Assembly (NCBI GenBank): GCA_001786765.1
Contig: MFTH01000010.1
Coordinates: 1 to 34,104 of the forward strand
Reading direction: 5' to 3'
From: Candidatus Nomurabacteria bacterium RIFCSPHIGHO2_01_FULL_37_25
Lineage (GTDB): Bacteria > Patescibacteriota > Minisyncoccia > Phycocordibacterales > UBA9973
Length of the DNA stretch: 34,104 nt
Part shown: in pieces, positions 16,050-24,766 of the stretch
Numbering within the stretch: position 1 is the stretch's first letter
How the letters are laid out: each line of letters starts with the position of its first letter
Program-made: the position numbers and the translations under genes
Notes under the pieces: model-generated
The model's input: only the letters and a program-made list of their open reading frames with translations
The model's database searches: none
Told to the model about the DNA's origin: nothing

Positions 16050-17897
16050 TTACTCCACTGTTACACTTTTTGCCAAGTTGCGTGGTTTGTCAATATCACA
16101 CCCTCTAAACAAAGCGACATAATATGCTAATAATTGCAATGGAATAGAAGCAATAAAAGGCATCATCACATCTGAAGTCTCTGGAATTTCAATCACATAG
16201 TCTGCGATTTTTTTTATATTTTTATCTCCTTTGCTAAGGATGGCGATTATCTTTCCCTTTCGCGCTTTTACTTCCATCATATTACTAACAACTTTTTCAT
16301 AAAGTGGACCTTTGGTGGCGATAAATACAACTGGCATATTTTCATCTACCAACGCGATAGACCCATGTTTCATCTCTCCCATAGCAAAACCTTCTGCATG
16401 AATATATGAAATCTCTTTTAATTTTAGAGCTCCTTCTAGCGCGAGAGGAAAACCATAACCCCGACCAAGGAAAATAAAATTTTTAGCGTTTTTAAATTCT
16501 TTCGCGATTTTTTTCACTACCTCGTCCACTTTTAGAACTTCTTTTACTTTTTTTGGTATTTTCTCAAGTTCAGTCAATAATTCTTTCATTCTTTTTTTAT
16601 TTAAAATATTTTTTTCCTTTGCTAGGCATAAACACAAAAGCAATAGAGCTGTTATTTGCGCCGTGAAAGCTTTTGTTGAAGCCACTCCTATTTCGGGTCC
16701 TGCGTGTGTGTATATCCCAGCATCTGTAGCGCGAGGAATAGACGCTCCGACAACATTACAAATACCGAGAACTGTCGCGCCTTTTTCTTTTGCTAACTGC
16801 AATGCCGCCAAGGTGTCTGCTGTTTCTCCTGATTGAGAAATAACAATCACAATATCATCTTTATAAATAACAGGATTGCGATAACGAAATTCTGAAGCAT
16901 ATTCTACTCCCACAGGTATCAAAGAAAACTCCTCAAAAAAATATTTGGCTTCAAGTCCAGCATGCCATGATGTGCCACAAGCAATGATCAGGATACGCTT
17001 TGCATTTACCAATTTATCTAGATAATTTTCTATGCCACCAAGTTTTACGACAGCATTTTTTATATTTATTCTTCCCCTCATGCTGTCTTCGATAGACCTT
17101 GGTTGGTCAAAGATTTCTTTGAGCATAAAATGCGGGAATCCGCCTTTTTCCAATTCATCAATCTTCATTTGTAATTTTTGGAAATATGGATTTTTTATTT
17201 TATTGTCTATCGTTTTAATTGTTAGTTTTTTATTTTTTATTATTGCCATTTCTCGGTCTTCCAGATACACAACTTTCTTTGTATATTCTACAATCGGGGT
17301 AGCATCAGAAGCAACAAAGAATTCTCCCCTGCCCATGCCTATCACAACAGGACTGCCAACTTTTGCTATCACCATAGTATTTGGATCATCTTTTGATAAA
17401 ACTATAATTGCATAAGCTCCCACGACTTGTTTTAGAGCTAGACGCACAGCTTCATCTATATTTACTCTGGCATTTTTTTTGATATCCTCAATTAGATTTG
17501 CGAGAACTTCAGTATCAGTGTCACTTATAAATTTATAACCTTTTTCAGTTAATATTTTTTTTATGGAAAGATAATTCTCAATAATGCCGTTATGCACTAT
17601 GACAATGTCTCCTCCAGATGACAAATGTGGGTGCGCATTTCTGTCTGATGGTTCACCATGAGTCGCCCATCTGGTATGCGCTATGCCTACTCCACCAAAA
17701 ATATTTTCTTTATTTTCATTTTTTACAAATTTTGAGAGTTCTGCGACTCTGCCTTTCTTTTTATAGACTGAAAAATTCCCGCCATGAAGAATGGCAACTC
17801 CCGCAGAATCATAACCACGATATTCTAGCCTCTCCAGCCCTTTCACTAAAACAGGCCACGCTTCTTTATTCCCAATATATCCAACAATTCCACACAT
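16050..17897 (-). CDS. glmS: Glutamine-fructose-6-phosphate aminotransferase (isomerizing)
   Basis: Makes glucosamine-6-phosphate from fructose-6-phosphate and glutamine, the entry to UDP-GlcNAc and peptidoglycan. The glutaminase domain starts MCGIVGYIG with nucleophile Cys2, then RGYDSAG, TRWATHG and HNGIIEN. Two SIS domains follow (ACGTSWHAG, SQSGETADT, STKAFTAQ; then GRGYGFPLALEGALKLKE and EMKHG). The C-terminus is the usual LAKSVTVE. The length of 615 aa is normal. Only 45 bp separate it from the divergent yvcK/glmR. There is no room for a glmS ribozyme leader, because TATATT lies six nucleotides before ATG. Confidence 0.97.
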   Translation of the reverse strand: MCGIVGYIGNKEAWPVLVKGLERLEYRGYDSAGVAILHGGNFSVYKKKGRVAELSKFVKNENKENIFGGVGIAHTRWATHGEPSDRNAHPHLSSGGDIVIVHNGIIENYLSIKKILTEKGYKFISDTDTEVLANLIEDIKKNARVNIDEAVRLALKQVVGAYAIIVLSKDDPNTMVIAKVGSPVVIGMGRGEFFVASDATPIVEYTKKVVYLEDREMAIIKNKKLTIKTIDNKIKNPYFQKLQMKIDELEKGGFPHFMLKEIFDQPRSIEDSMRGRINIKNAVVKLGGIENYLDKLVNAKRILIIACGTSWHAGLEAKYFFEEFSLIPVGVEYASEFRYRNPVIYKDDIVIVISQSGETADTLAALQLAKEKGATVLGICNVVGASIPRATDAGIYTHAGPEIGVASTKAFTAQITALLLLCLCLAKEKNILNKKRMKELLTELEKIPKKVKEVLKVDEVVKKIAKEFKNAKNFIFLGRGYGFPLALEGALKLKEISYIHAEGFAMGEMKHGSIALVDENMPVVFIATKGPLYEKVVSNMMEVKARKGKIIAILSKGDKNIKKIADYVIEIPETSDVMMPFIASIPLQLLAYYVALFRGCDIDKPRNLAKSVTVE

Positions 17898-17942
17898 GCT
17901 AAAAATATAGCAAATTTCTCTATTTTAGGCTAATATCTATGA
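17898..17942. promoter_or_regulatory. Divergent leaderless promoters of glmS and yvcK/glmR
   Basis: On the minus strand the extended -10 TGcTATATT has its hexamer at 17904-17909, exactly six nucleotides before the glmS ATG. On the plus strand TAATAT (17931-17936) is exactly six nucleotides before the yvcK ATG. There are no Shine-Dalgarno sequences. Confidence 0.6.
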
Positions 17943-18932
17943 ATGAAATCTGATGTAAAAAATATTGTTACTGTAGGTGGAGGCACGGGAAGCTATACTG
18001 TGCTTTCTGGACTAAAAAATCTAGAAAATGTGTCTTTAACCGCGCTCGTTTCTATGGCTGATGACGGAGGTTCTTCTGGAGTATTGCGAGATGAACTAGG
18101 GGTGCTTCCTCCCGGGGATGTGAGACAATGCCTTGTCGCCTTATCTGAACATAGTGATGTAGTACGCAAGCTTATCAATTACAGATTTGGTGAAGGAACT
18201 TTAAAAGGGCATAGTTTTGGTAGTATTTTTCTAGCTACCTTGGAAAAAGTCACAGGAGACTTTGTAAAAGGTGTGGAAATAGCGTCAGATATTCTAAAAA
18301 TTAAAGGCAGTGTAATACCAGTCACAAAAAATAAAGCAGAGTTAGCTGTATCGCTCCTAAACGGAAAAATATTTAATGGGGAGAATAATATACAAAACGC
18401 CGACTTGCAGTCAACAGGCATTAAGAAGGTTTTTTATAAAAATAAAGTCTTACTGAACAAACATGCAAAGGTTGCAATTCTAAAGGCAGATTACATAATT
18501 TTAGGTCCTGGAAATTATTTGTGCTCTCTTGTTCCTAATCTCATCGTCGATGGTTTTAAACAAGCGGTAGCTAGAAGCAAAGCAAAAATTATTTTACCAA
18601 TTAATCTCACAAACAAATCAAATCATACAAGGAATTGGAAAGTTAGCGCTTATGTAAAAGATGTAGAAAAATATTTGGGAAAATCTGTTGACTTTATTTT
18701 AGTTAATAATGAAGCTTTAACCACTCAACAAATAGAACGTTATAAACAAGAAGAAGGTGATGGTGTGTTAATAGAAGATGATTTGAACGACAAGCGTATT
18801 ATTAGAATTCCGCTTCTTTCTCATGTTTTATTTGAAAAAGCGAAAGAAGATATTCTCCCAGCCGCCAAAGGGTTCGTCCGCCATGATTCTAAAAAATTAG
18901 CTGCAGCCATTAATAAAATAATCAACAAATAA
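17943..18932 (+). CDS. yvcK: YvcK/GlmR-family gluconeogenesis factor
   Basis: Family of CofD-like nucleotide-sugar-binding regulators. GGGTGSYTVLSGL at the N-terminus, MADDGGSSG, PPGDVRQCL, GHSFGSIFLATL and LGPGNYLCSLVPNL are the family hallmarks. At 329 aa it is full length. In Bacillus subtilis the homologue binds UDP-GlcNAc and, when this is scarce, stimulates GlmS. Here the gene is divergent from glmS with 45 bp between, which supports the same regulatory pairing. The downstream HAD gene starts three nucleotides after its stop. Confidence 0.92.
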   Translation: MKSDVKNIVTVGGGTGSYTVLSGLKNLENVSLTALVSMADDGGSSGVLRDELGVLPPGDVRQCLVALSEHSDVVRKLINYRFGEGTLKGHSFGSIFLATLEKVTGDFVKGVEIASDILKIKGSVIPVTKNKAELAVSLLNGKIFNGENNIQNADLQSTGIKKVFYKNKVLLNKHAKVAILKADYIILGPGNYLCSLVPNLIVDGFKQAVARSKAKIILPINLTNKSNHTRNWKVSAYVKDVEKYLGKSVDFILVNNEALTTQQIERYKQEEGDGVLIEDDLNDKRIIRIPLLSHVLFEKAKEDILPAAKGFVRHDSKKLAAAINKIINK

Positions 18933-18935
18933 TAT

Positions 18936-19481
18936 ATGAAATTTATTTTTGATTTTGATGATGTTTTATTTTACAACACTAAACAATTTAAAGAATATAT
19001 GTATGAATGCTTGGAGAAAGCCGGCATTCCTAGAGATGTATCTCTAAAATATTACAAGACAGTGCGAGAAAATCAATTTTGGCTGAAAGACTTCTTGCGT
19101 CATTTTTCTCTTGAAGAAAACATGTATGAGAAAATGCTGAACAGGAGCAAAGGTTTTGTAAACACAGAAATGTTAACTCTACTAAAAAAACTGGGGAAAG
19201 AAAATTGTTACATAGTGACTCATGGCAATGAGCAATTTCAAAGAGATAAAATCAAAATAACTGGGATTGATTCACTTGTGTCTGAGATTTTTGTAATTTC
19301 AGAAAGCAAAAAAGAAGCAGTGGAAAATATATGCGCTAAACATAAAAACGAAAAAGTGATTTTCGTTGATGACAAAGCCAAACATTTTGAAAATTTAGAT
19401 TTCAAAAAATATCCAAATTTAAAGACGATTCTGTATGATGAGAGAGGTCTTGAAAAATTAGTGTTAGAAATTAAAAAATAA
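18936..19481 (+). CDS. HAD-superfamily hydrolase
   Basis: A small haloacid-dehalogenase-like phosphatase of 181 aa. Motif I is DFDDV near the N-terminus with the nucleophile Asp and the +2 Asp. Motif II is the Thr of IVTHGNE. Motif IV is VIFVDDKAKH. The helical cap between residues about 20 and 85 is unassigned. It follows yvcK by three nucleotides, so it is likely co-transcribed. The substrate is unknown; phosphosugar or nucleotide is plausible from context only. Confidence 0.8.
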   Translation: MKFIFDFDDVLFYNTKQFKEYMYECLEKAGIPRDVSLKYYKTVRENQFWLKDFLRHFSLEENMYEKMLNRSKGFVNTEMLTLLKKLGKENCYIVTHGNEQFQRDKIKITGIDSLVSEIFVISESKKEAVENICAKHKNEKVIFVDDKAKHFENLDFKKYPNLKTILYDERGLEKLVLEIKK

Positions 19482-19511
19482 ATTAAAAGCCAAGCTATAT
19501 AAATATAACAA

Positions 19512-20108
19512 TTACTTTTTCAAAGGCTTAAACAATTCTTTTAATTCTTCCATTTTTTCTTTATTAAGTTTAGCTTCGTAAAATTTTATAATCACTTCTT
19601 TCTCATGAAAGTTTTCATGTCCATTCGTCGCTATATCGACTAGTTTATCAAAAGTTACAGGAAGTAATTTTATTTTCTCTCCGCTGTCTAGGTTTTGTTT
19701 TCCAATTTTCTTACATCCTTTTGCAATAAAAGTATATACTACCCAATCAATTTTACGGACAGGATGTTGAGCGTTCCATAAGATGAATTCTTTGGCTTCA
19801 TAACCACTTTCTTCTAAAAGTTCTCTTTTAGCCGCAGAAAGTATGTCCTCACCCTCATCTACTCTGCCACCAGCCCCTTGGATAGACGGTTCTGTTCCTG
19901 GTTGCTCTTCTTCTATAAGTATAATTTTGCCGTCATCCAACACTGGAAAAACGACGACCGTATCAGGGCGTTTTAATTTCTCAAATGTTGTTTTTGTTCC
20001 GTCAAACATTTCCTGTTCCCACTGATAAATATCAAAAACAGCGCCTTTAAAAACTCTTTTGGCATTTTCAGGAATTGGTTGCTTAGATTTTGGTCTATTT
20101 ATTTTCAT
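19512..20108 (-). CDS. Nudix hydrolase, ADP-sugar pyrophosphatase-like
   Basis: A complete Nudix box, GRVDEGEDILSAAKRELLEESGY, matches G-x5-E-x7-REUxEExGU. The upstream GAGG and the preceding ILIEEEQPGT strand resemble the ADP-ribose/ADP-sugar pyrophosphatase group, at a typical 198 aa. It would hydrolyse a nucleoside diphosphate linked to another moiety. It converges on the HAD gene. No -10 box at the N6 position is seen before its ATG. Confidence 0.85.
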   Translation of the reverse strand: MKINRPKSKQPIPENAKRVFKGAVFDIYQWEQEMFDGTKTTFEKLKRPDTVVVFPVLDDGKIILIEEEQPGTEPSIQGAGGRVDEGEDILSAAKRELLEESGYEAKEFILWNAQHPVRKIDWVVYTFIAKGCKKIGKQNLDSGEKIKLLPVTFDKLVDIATNGHENFHEKEVIIKFYEAKLNKEKMEELKELFKPLKK

Positions 20109-20177
20109 ATTATTGAAACTAGCTTACAGTTTCTTGGCGGATAAAACCCAGCAAATCCACTCAATTCTATTGTATGT

Positions 20178-20552
20178 TTATTTAAAACCTTCTTCTTCTC
20201 TTAAAAATTGTTGTGCAAGCATAAGGACTTCTCGAATTTTTTCCATCATCTCAGGAGAATTCATCTTGTATAAAATTTGTATTGCTTTATCTTTAAACGC
20301 CGCAAGAGTTGCGTCCCGCTCGTCTAAATCCTCGATCACTTTTGACAATATGTACGCTGCTTTTCCTGCGTTATTACTATTTATTCCCCCCGCATATTGT
20401 TCATCATATTGACTTAGTGCTTGCTGTAATTCTCTTTTCGCCGGAGAATTTGGATTTTGATAGAGAAATTCCCCTATCGCTTCTCGTAGAAGTAATGTAT
20501 TTTTTATTTCTTTTTGTTCCGATTCATTATTGAACGCAAGAGAAAGCTCCAT
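20178..20552 (-). CDS. Hypothetical protein, possibly the second half of a frameshifted gene
   Basis: I do not recognise it. At 124 aa it is hydrophilic, mostly helical in appearance (LREAIGEFL, AYILSKVIEDLDERDATLAAFKDKAIQ, EKIREVLMLAQQFL), with no signal peptide or membrane segment. It overlaps the upstream ORF by 49 bp in the -1 frame, has no visible Shine-Dalgarno, and its frame stays open upstream across an A8 run. It may be translated by -1 frameshifting or reinitiation, or a single gene may have been split by an indel. Confidence 0.55.
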   Translation of the reverse strand: MELSLAFNNESEQKEIKNTLLLREAIGEFLYQNPNSPAKRELQQALSQYDEQYAGGINSNNAGKAAYILSKVIEDLDERDATLAAFKDKAIQILYKMNSPEMMEKIREVLMLAQQFLREEEGFK

Positions 20553-20908
20553 TCTTTTTTTTCTAATTCTTTTCCATGCTCATCGTTTAATTTATAAACA
20601 GATAAATCTAAAATATTAAATATTTTATTTAATGCCGCGTTTCTGTACATAGAATTTTCGTATTCATTAAAATACTCCGTTATTTGATTTCTTGAAAGTC
20701 TCTCTCCTGATTGGAGTGTAAAGAAAGGTATGCTTTTATTCTGTAAAAAATTTTCTATATTTTGTCTATCACGACGAGTAAAAAAGATAGGTACTGCGCC
20801 AGTAAGTTTATGAAGACAATAATTAATAGTAGCCAAAGGATCTTCTGGATCAAATTTTGGATTCATCCTTTCTGGTGAAGGTATGTTGTGTTGTTCGCCT
20901 TCGAGCAT
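20504..20908 (-). CDS. Hypothetical protein, possible first half of a frameshifted gene
   Basis: Unrecognised, 134 aa, soluble. The segment TGAVPIFFTRRDRQNIENFL is the most ordered-looking part. A perfect TATAAT lies six nucleotides before the ATG, the strongest leaderless signature in the window. The 3' end overlaps the next ORF by 49 bp, and a GAAAAAAAAG run lies just upstream of that ORF's ATG. No neighbour indicates function. Confidence 0.6.
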   Translation of the reverse strand: MLEGEQHNIPSPERMNPKFDPEDPLATINYCLHKLTGAVPIFFTRRDRQNIENFLQNKSIPFFTLQSGERLSRNQITEYFNEYENSMYRNAALNKIFNILDLSVYKLNDEHGKELEKKEWSFLLRSIMNRNKKK

Positions 20909-20914
20909 ATTTGT

Positions 20915-20920
20915 ATTATA
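20915..20920 (-). promoter_or_regulatory. TATAAT -10 box for the 20504-20908 ORF
   Basis: A consensus TATAAT is spaced exactly six nucleotides from ATG on the minus strand, implying a leaderless transcript. Confidence 0.6.
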
Positions 20921-21230
20921 ACATAATTACTCCTTCTTTTTTAAGTAGAGCGCGTTTGGTTTTAACGCCACCCTTGCCGGAATACCCGCCAATTTTACCA
21001 TCAGAGCAGATTACACGATGACACGGAATTTTTATTGGAAATGGATTTGCCCCCACAGCATTTCCTACCGCTCGCGCCGCGCGAGGTCGCCCTATCTTTA
21101 TTGCTAATTCTTTATAAGTAATAATTTCTCCTTTTGGAATTTGGAGCAAAACCCTCCAAACCTTTTTCTGAAAATCCGTTCCTTTTAATTTTTCTATATC
21201 AACCTTTTTCATAAAAGATTTCATGTTCAT
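20916..21230 (-). CDS. ogt: Methylated-DNA-protein cysteine methyltransferase
   Basis: Removes alkyl groups from O6-alkylguanine by transfer to its own Cys. The active site PCHRVI and the helix-turn-helix with arginine finger (GRPRAARAVGNAVGANPFP) are present, followed by GGYSGKGGVKTKRALL. At 104 aa it consists of the DNA-binding catalytic domain only, without the N-terminal domain of Ada/Ogt. The Cys rules out an alkyltransferase-like protein, which has Trp there. Its start overlaps the upstream zincin-like gene in an ATGA arrangement, so the two are translationally coupled. Confidence 0.93.
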   Translation of the reverse strand: MNMKSFMKKVDIEKLKGTDFQKKVWRVLLQIPKGEIITYKELAIKIGRPRAARAVGNAVGANPFPIKIPCHRVICSDGKIGGYSGKGGVKTKRALLKKEGVIML

Positions 21231-22267
21231 ATTTTTCGTGTTTCACTAAATTCTTCTGCCAGTTTTCTAAACGATCCTTTTCCTAAAATACTTTCAATAA
21301 TTCTGGCAAGGTGTAAATAATTCCCTGAAAAATTAGCTTCAGCAAACTCTTTAAAAACTTCGTCTCGACTTTTGAATTTTCCATTAGAACTTACAACTAA
21401 CTTGTCGAGAAGTTCATATAAATTTTTTCTTTCCTTATATCTTTCCATTTCTTCCAATTCTCTTTCTTTAAATAGTTCATTAAGCATTTTTGTTGCATAT
21501 TCTTGCCTTTTTTCTTCATCAGTAGAAAAAGCAAGTACCTTCTCTACTTTACTTTGTGGGTCAGTAATATATTTTAATTCTCTTTCAAACTCCCTAACTT
21601 TCTCTTCTCTTGATGTCCCAATCCTGAGATAATATGCAACGATCCAATCTTTAAACTTTCTAATAGCTTCAGCTTCTTCTTTTAAAATAGGGTCTTTACT
21701 TATTTCCTCGATAAATTTTATCGTGCATTCAGAAATAATAGCTTCTTCAAGCATGGCAAAATATTCCTTTTCTTCAATTTTTCCCTCATTAGAATTTTTT
21801 CTGTCATATTTATACATAGAAAGTCCACTTCGGTAGACATGTAAACCAACGGGCAATTTATCAATACGAGCTGACTTATATGATTTCAAATGAAATAACT
21901 CATGTCCAAAGGTACTTGCAAATAATAATTTAGATTCCCCCTTTTCAACACCAATTTTTAATCTAATGGGTCTATGAATACCTCCAGAAAATCTACCTCC
22001 TGTTATTGTTAAAATACTACCTGGTTTAAGAATATAAATATTATCAATCGGAAGTGCTTTTGGTCTACCACCATATCGTGCTACTATGTTATTAACAATA
22101 GTCTCTGATTTTTTTAAAATTTCTAAATCTTCAGGGGTTTTTTTGAGTTCATACTTCGAGAATTCTTTAATTCTTTCATCAAATAAATCTTGGAGTTTAT
22201 TAAAAGCCATATCTTTTTCTTCTTCAGTTCCACCAACTATTCTTTCGTAATGTGTTTTCCATTCCAT
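21227..22267 (-). CDS. Unrecognised protein with a zincin (HExxH) motif
   Basis: I cannot assign a family. At residues 121-126 the sequence reads GHELFH, an HExxH metal site, and about 50 residues later LEEAIISE offers Glu candidates for a third ligand, so a gluzincin-type peptidase fold is plausible. The C-terminal third is charged and helical (EFERELKYIT, EEMERYKERKNLYELL). There is no signal peptide, so it should be cytoplasmic. TAATAT lies seven nucleotides before ATG. The stop overlaps the ogt start by 4 bp, suggesting a two-gene unit. The 263 bp upstream (22268-22530) hold no gene I can support. Confidence 0.65.
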   Translation of the reverse strand: MEWKTHYERIVGGTEEEKDMAFNKLQDLFDERIKEFSKYELKKTPEDLEILKKSETIVNNIVARYGGRPKALPIDNIYILKPGSILTITGGRFSGGIHRPIRLKIGVEKGESKLLFASTFGHELFHLKSYKSARIDKLPVGLHVYRSGLSMYKYDRKNSNEGKIEEKEYFAMLEEAIISECTIKFIEEISKDPILKEEAEAIRKFKDWIVAYYLRIGTSREEKVREFERELKYITDPQSKVEKVLAFSTDEEKRQEYATKMLNELFKERELEEMERYKERKNLYELLDKLVVSSNGKFKSRDEVFKEFAEANFSGNYLHLARIIESILGKGSFRKLAEEFSETRKI

Positions 22268-22530
22268 ATACTTTATATTAACAATATATCAAATAAAATT
22301 CCAAGTATTTCATATAATTTTTTTAGTTGTGGAAAGAATTATTATTAAACCTAACCATAGTCTGAAGTAAATTTTTTAAAAGATAATTAATCCACGTCAA
22401 ACTTTTTTTACCATTTTTCTTTTTCTTTGACGATAAATTCTTTATTTGTCTTTATTTAATTTCTCAGTGACTAATTTTAAAACCATTAAAGCACGACGAG
22501 GTTATTTTAGCATTATCGGACTTATTGTAC

Positions 22531-23022
22531 TTAACTTCGACTAAGAGTTCTTTTCCGCCGTACGTACCAGTATCCGTAGAGGCAAGAGAGAACAATAACG
22601 TTTGGGATAAAGATCAATGGCTGACCCCAGGATGCTCCATCGATATAGAAATCTGAAATCGGCCACAAAAAAGGTGTTGGGAAAAAAGTAACGTCGTGTG
22701 TTGGTATATCAACTAAAATATGAAGTGGCCAAGCCAAGGTGAGTTTGGCAAAATGTTTCTTGCCGAAAAACCACAGAAACGCAAAGAATACTACGTAGAT
22801 GACAAGGCTGTGAGTGAAATCGTAGATAGTAAAGACGTATGATGGAATAGTTTCTAGGTTTGGCCGTCCTAGAGTACCTGTAGAAATTAGACTCGTTATA
22901 AAAAATGTGCCGAATGCTAAAAAATCCGGTCCTATACCAAAAAGGAATGCTGTCACATAATCTCGCCTGCTCGCGCGACCAACTGCGACACCTCCGTATA
23001 AACCATGTGAAAAGATATCCAT
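22531..23022 (-). CDS. YdjM-like (DUF457-type) membrane protein
   Basis: A multi-pass membrane protein of 163 aa with about four hydrophobic segments. The N-terminal MDIFSHGLYGG, internal FTHSLVIYVVFF, and LHILVDIPTH followed by FFPTPFLWP match the pattern of predicted metal-dependent hydrolases of the YdjM/DUF457 group (His and Asp ligands at membrane edges). The physiological role is unknown. TAATAT lies six nucleotides before ATG. It is a stand-alone gene on the minus strand. Confidence 0.75.
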   Translation of the reverse strand: MDIFSHGLYGGVAVGRASRRDYVTAFLFGIGPDFLAFGTFFITSLISTGTLGRPNLETIPSYVFTIYDFTHSLVIYVVFFAFLWFFGKKHFAKLTLAWPLHILVDIPTHDVTFFPTPFLWPISDFYIDGASWGQPLIFIPNVIVLSCLYGYWYVRRKRTLSRS

Positions 23023-23087
23023 AAAATTATATTAACATTTTTCATCTTTTTTATTTTGAATTGATGCCAGCTAATCCAAAATATAAT

Positions 23088-23174
23088 CTACTTTTCCTTG
23101 TTTGCTAGGGATGGAGTTATCCAATTCAGAGAAATGGTGACTGTTTTGTTTTTTGAACCTATTCCGATTTTCAT
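23088..23174 (-). pseudogene. Truncated duplicate of the yjjX 5' end
   Basis: The ORF begins MKIGIGSKNKT, identical to the start of the YjjX-type gene at 24766, then diverges and stops after 28 codons. The upstream DNA is duplicated too: 23142-23232 matches 24734-24827 apart from scattered changes. The two copies are in direct orientation about 1.5 kb apart, flanking the phosphoribosyltransferase gene and the yjjX body. This is a decayed copy with its promoter region retained. The rest of 23023-23303 holds no gene. Confidence 0.75.
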
Positions 23175-23303
23175 AAAATTACTTCATAGAAATATTAAAA
23201 ATAATTATTCATTGAGCATATTACACCAAATTTACTGGTAGTGTCTCACCCGTAAGGCTACGACCGAGGGACGCAGAGTTGGAACCTTTCTCATACCAAC
23301 GAT

Positions 23304-24114
23304 TTAATTAATAAATCCATTAACAAAAACTATTTTAACATCTTGCTCACCATGTGGATAATACAATGTTGCTGCACGATGTAAAGATGAAATTGTTTCT
23401 TTAGATAGCTTAGTTACGAATAATTGAAAAGCATTATTATCTAATGTAAATAAGCTTTTAAGTGAGTATCTATTGAAATGCTTGGTTTCTTCAAATAATT
23501 TTATAAGATCGTCAGTTTTATTTTGTAGGATATATCTATTAATCCAATCCTCTACTGAAAGATCTTCTGGTGCTATATTGAGTACTGTAAAAAATCTTAT
23601 ATCTGAGACTTTATATTTTTCTTTCAGTATTTTTTCTGAATATTTAATTGTTGCACCACTTACAATTGAGTCATCAATAAATATAATATTTTTATCTGAG
23701 ATATCTCGTTCAGGTTCAATAAAAGCATCCATTGAGTCAAATATATCTCTCCTTGATTCAATAGAATTAATTTTCGAATAATCACTCGTTTTATTGTTAT
23801 AGTTTGTGGTGTATAGATTAATTACATCAATATTTAATTCCTTACCAACAAGATTTATAAGTTCAACAGAAGGTGGGGGAATTTTACTAAAAGGAGGAGT
23901 TACTAAAACAAAGTTCTTATTATTTAAAATAATCGACTCTCCACATTTATTCTTAATAAGCTCTATTAAAATACGCGAAAAATATCTTGTGTCCTCGTAC
24001 GAACCATACTTTATAACGAGAATACTTTTCTACGAGCATGGTCATTTTTTCGTCTACTTCTTTATTGGAAATTAAAAAAATAGATTCAACAGAATTTTTA
24101 TCAAAAGCAGGCAT
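23304..24114 (-). pseudogene. Phosphoribosyltransferase-fold gene with a frameshift
   Basis: The track shows only the last 142 codons. Upstream, the same frame stays open back to a TAG near 24030 and reads sensibly (SILVIKYGSYEDTRYF, VTPPFSKIPPPSVEL). The true start appears to be ATG 24114 (MPAFDKNSVESIFL) in another frame. Adding one A to the A4 run (T4 at 24026-24029 on the plus strand) joins MTMLVEK to SILVIKYG in one frame of roughly 270 codons. The PRPP loop is IIFIDDSIVSGAT, a type I phosphoribosyltransferase motif; the substrate is unknown. TAATAT lies six nucleotides before ATG. It is either a genuine pseudogene or a homopolymer sequencing error. Confidence 0.75.
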
Positions 24115-24232
24115 GAATTTATATTAAATTTATTTGCTGGATGTTCTTCATATATTCAGAATCGTTGATGTGATGTGAAGCCGTTCGGCTCTAAGAGTCT
24201 CAGGCTCGAAGAGTTAGAACTAGCCTAATGAG

Positions 24233-24766
24233 TTAATAATGCTCTGGATTCTCCAAATGCATTAATGCCATCACAACAGCAGTTTTGTTGTATTCTGTTC
24301 TATTTGTACGACCTTTCGTCATGATACCAACCAAACCCTCGTGCTCTCCTAGCTTTTCATGATTAGAAAGTCCTATAGCTTTCATTGCTTGACTACCGTC
24401 CATGCCTTTATTAAAGATTGCGTCTATTACTTTCTTTGGCCACTCACATCCTTGCGAAAGTCCCATGTGAATTTGTTTACCATCATAAATAGCACACACT
24501 AAAACTTCCATGTATCCTGATTTAGTTTGTGGAACTGCCATCAATCCACTCTCAAGTCCAAATCCATAATCATTACCCATGTATGCCTGCTTAGCTCTAT
24601 CGACAGCTCCTGTAACTGTTTCATTAATACTTTTAGGATGACCAAACTCTTCAATTTTTACATCAACACTAAAAACTTCAGCTCCGTTGAACATGGGATA
24701 ATCTTTCAGTAAATCTCCAACTGCATTTATTTTTGTTTTGTTTTTTGAACCTATTCCGATTTTCAT
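24233..24766 (-). CDS. yjjX: Inosine/xanthosine triphosphatase, YjjX family
   Basis: Hydrolyses non-canonical purine NTPs such as ITP and XTP, keeping them out of nucleic acids. The N-terminal GIGSKNKTKINAV is the family nucleotide-binding loop. EEFGHPKSINETVTGAVDRAKQA and FGLESGL with the acidic metal site follow, then GLVGIMTKGRTNR. The length of 177 aa is normal. It fits the surrounding Nudix genes as nucleotide sanitation. The start codon overlaps the stop of a 14-codon leader ORF. A short gene-free stretch follows downstream (24115-24232). Confidence 0.9.
   Translation of the reverse strand: MKIGIGSKNKTKINAVGDLLKDYPMFNGAEVFSVDVKIEEFGHPKSINETVTGAVDRAKQAYMGNDYGFGLESGLMAVPQTKSGYMEVLVCAIYDGKQIHMGLSQGCEWPKKVIDAIFNKGMDGSQAMKAIGLSNHEKLGEHEGLVGIMTKGRTNRTEYNKTAVVMALMHLENPEHY

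Noticed and set aside
17898-17942. A glmS ribozyme upstream of glmS
   Set aside because: Only 45 bp lie between glmS and yvcK, and the -10 box is six nucleotides from ATG.
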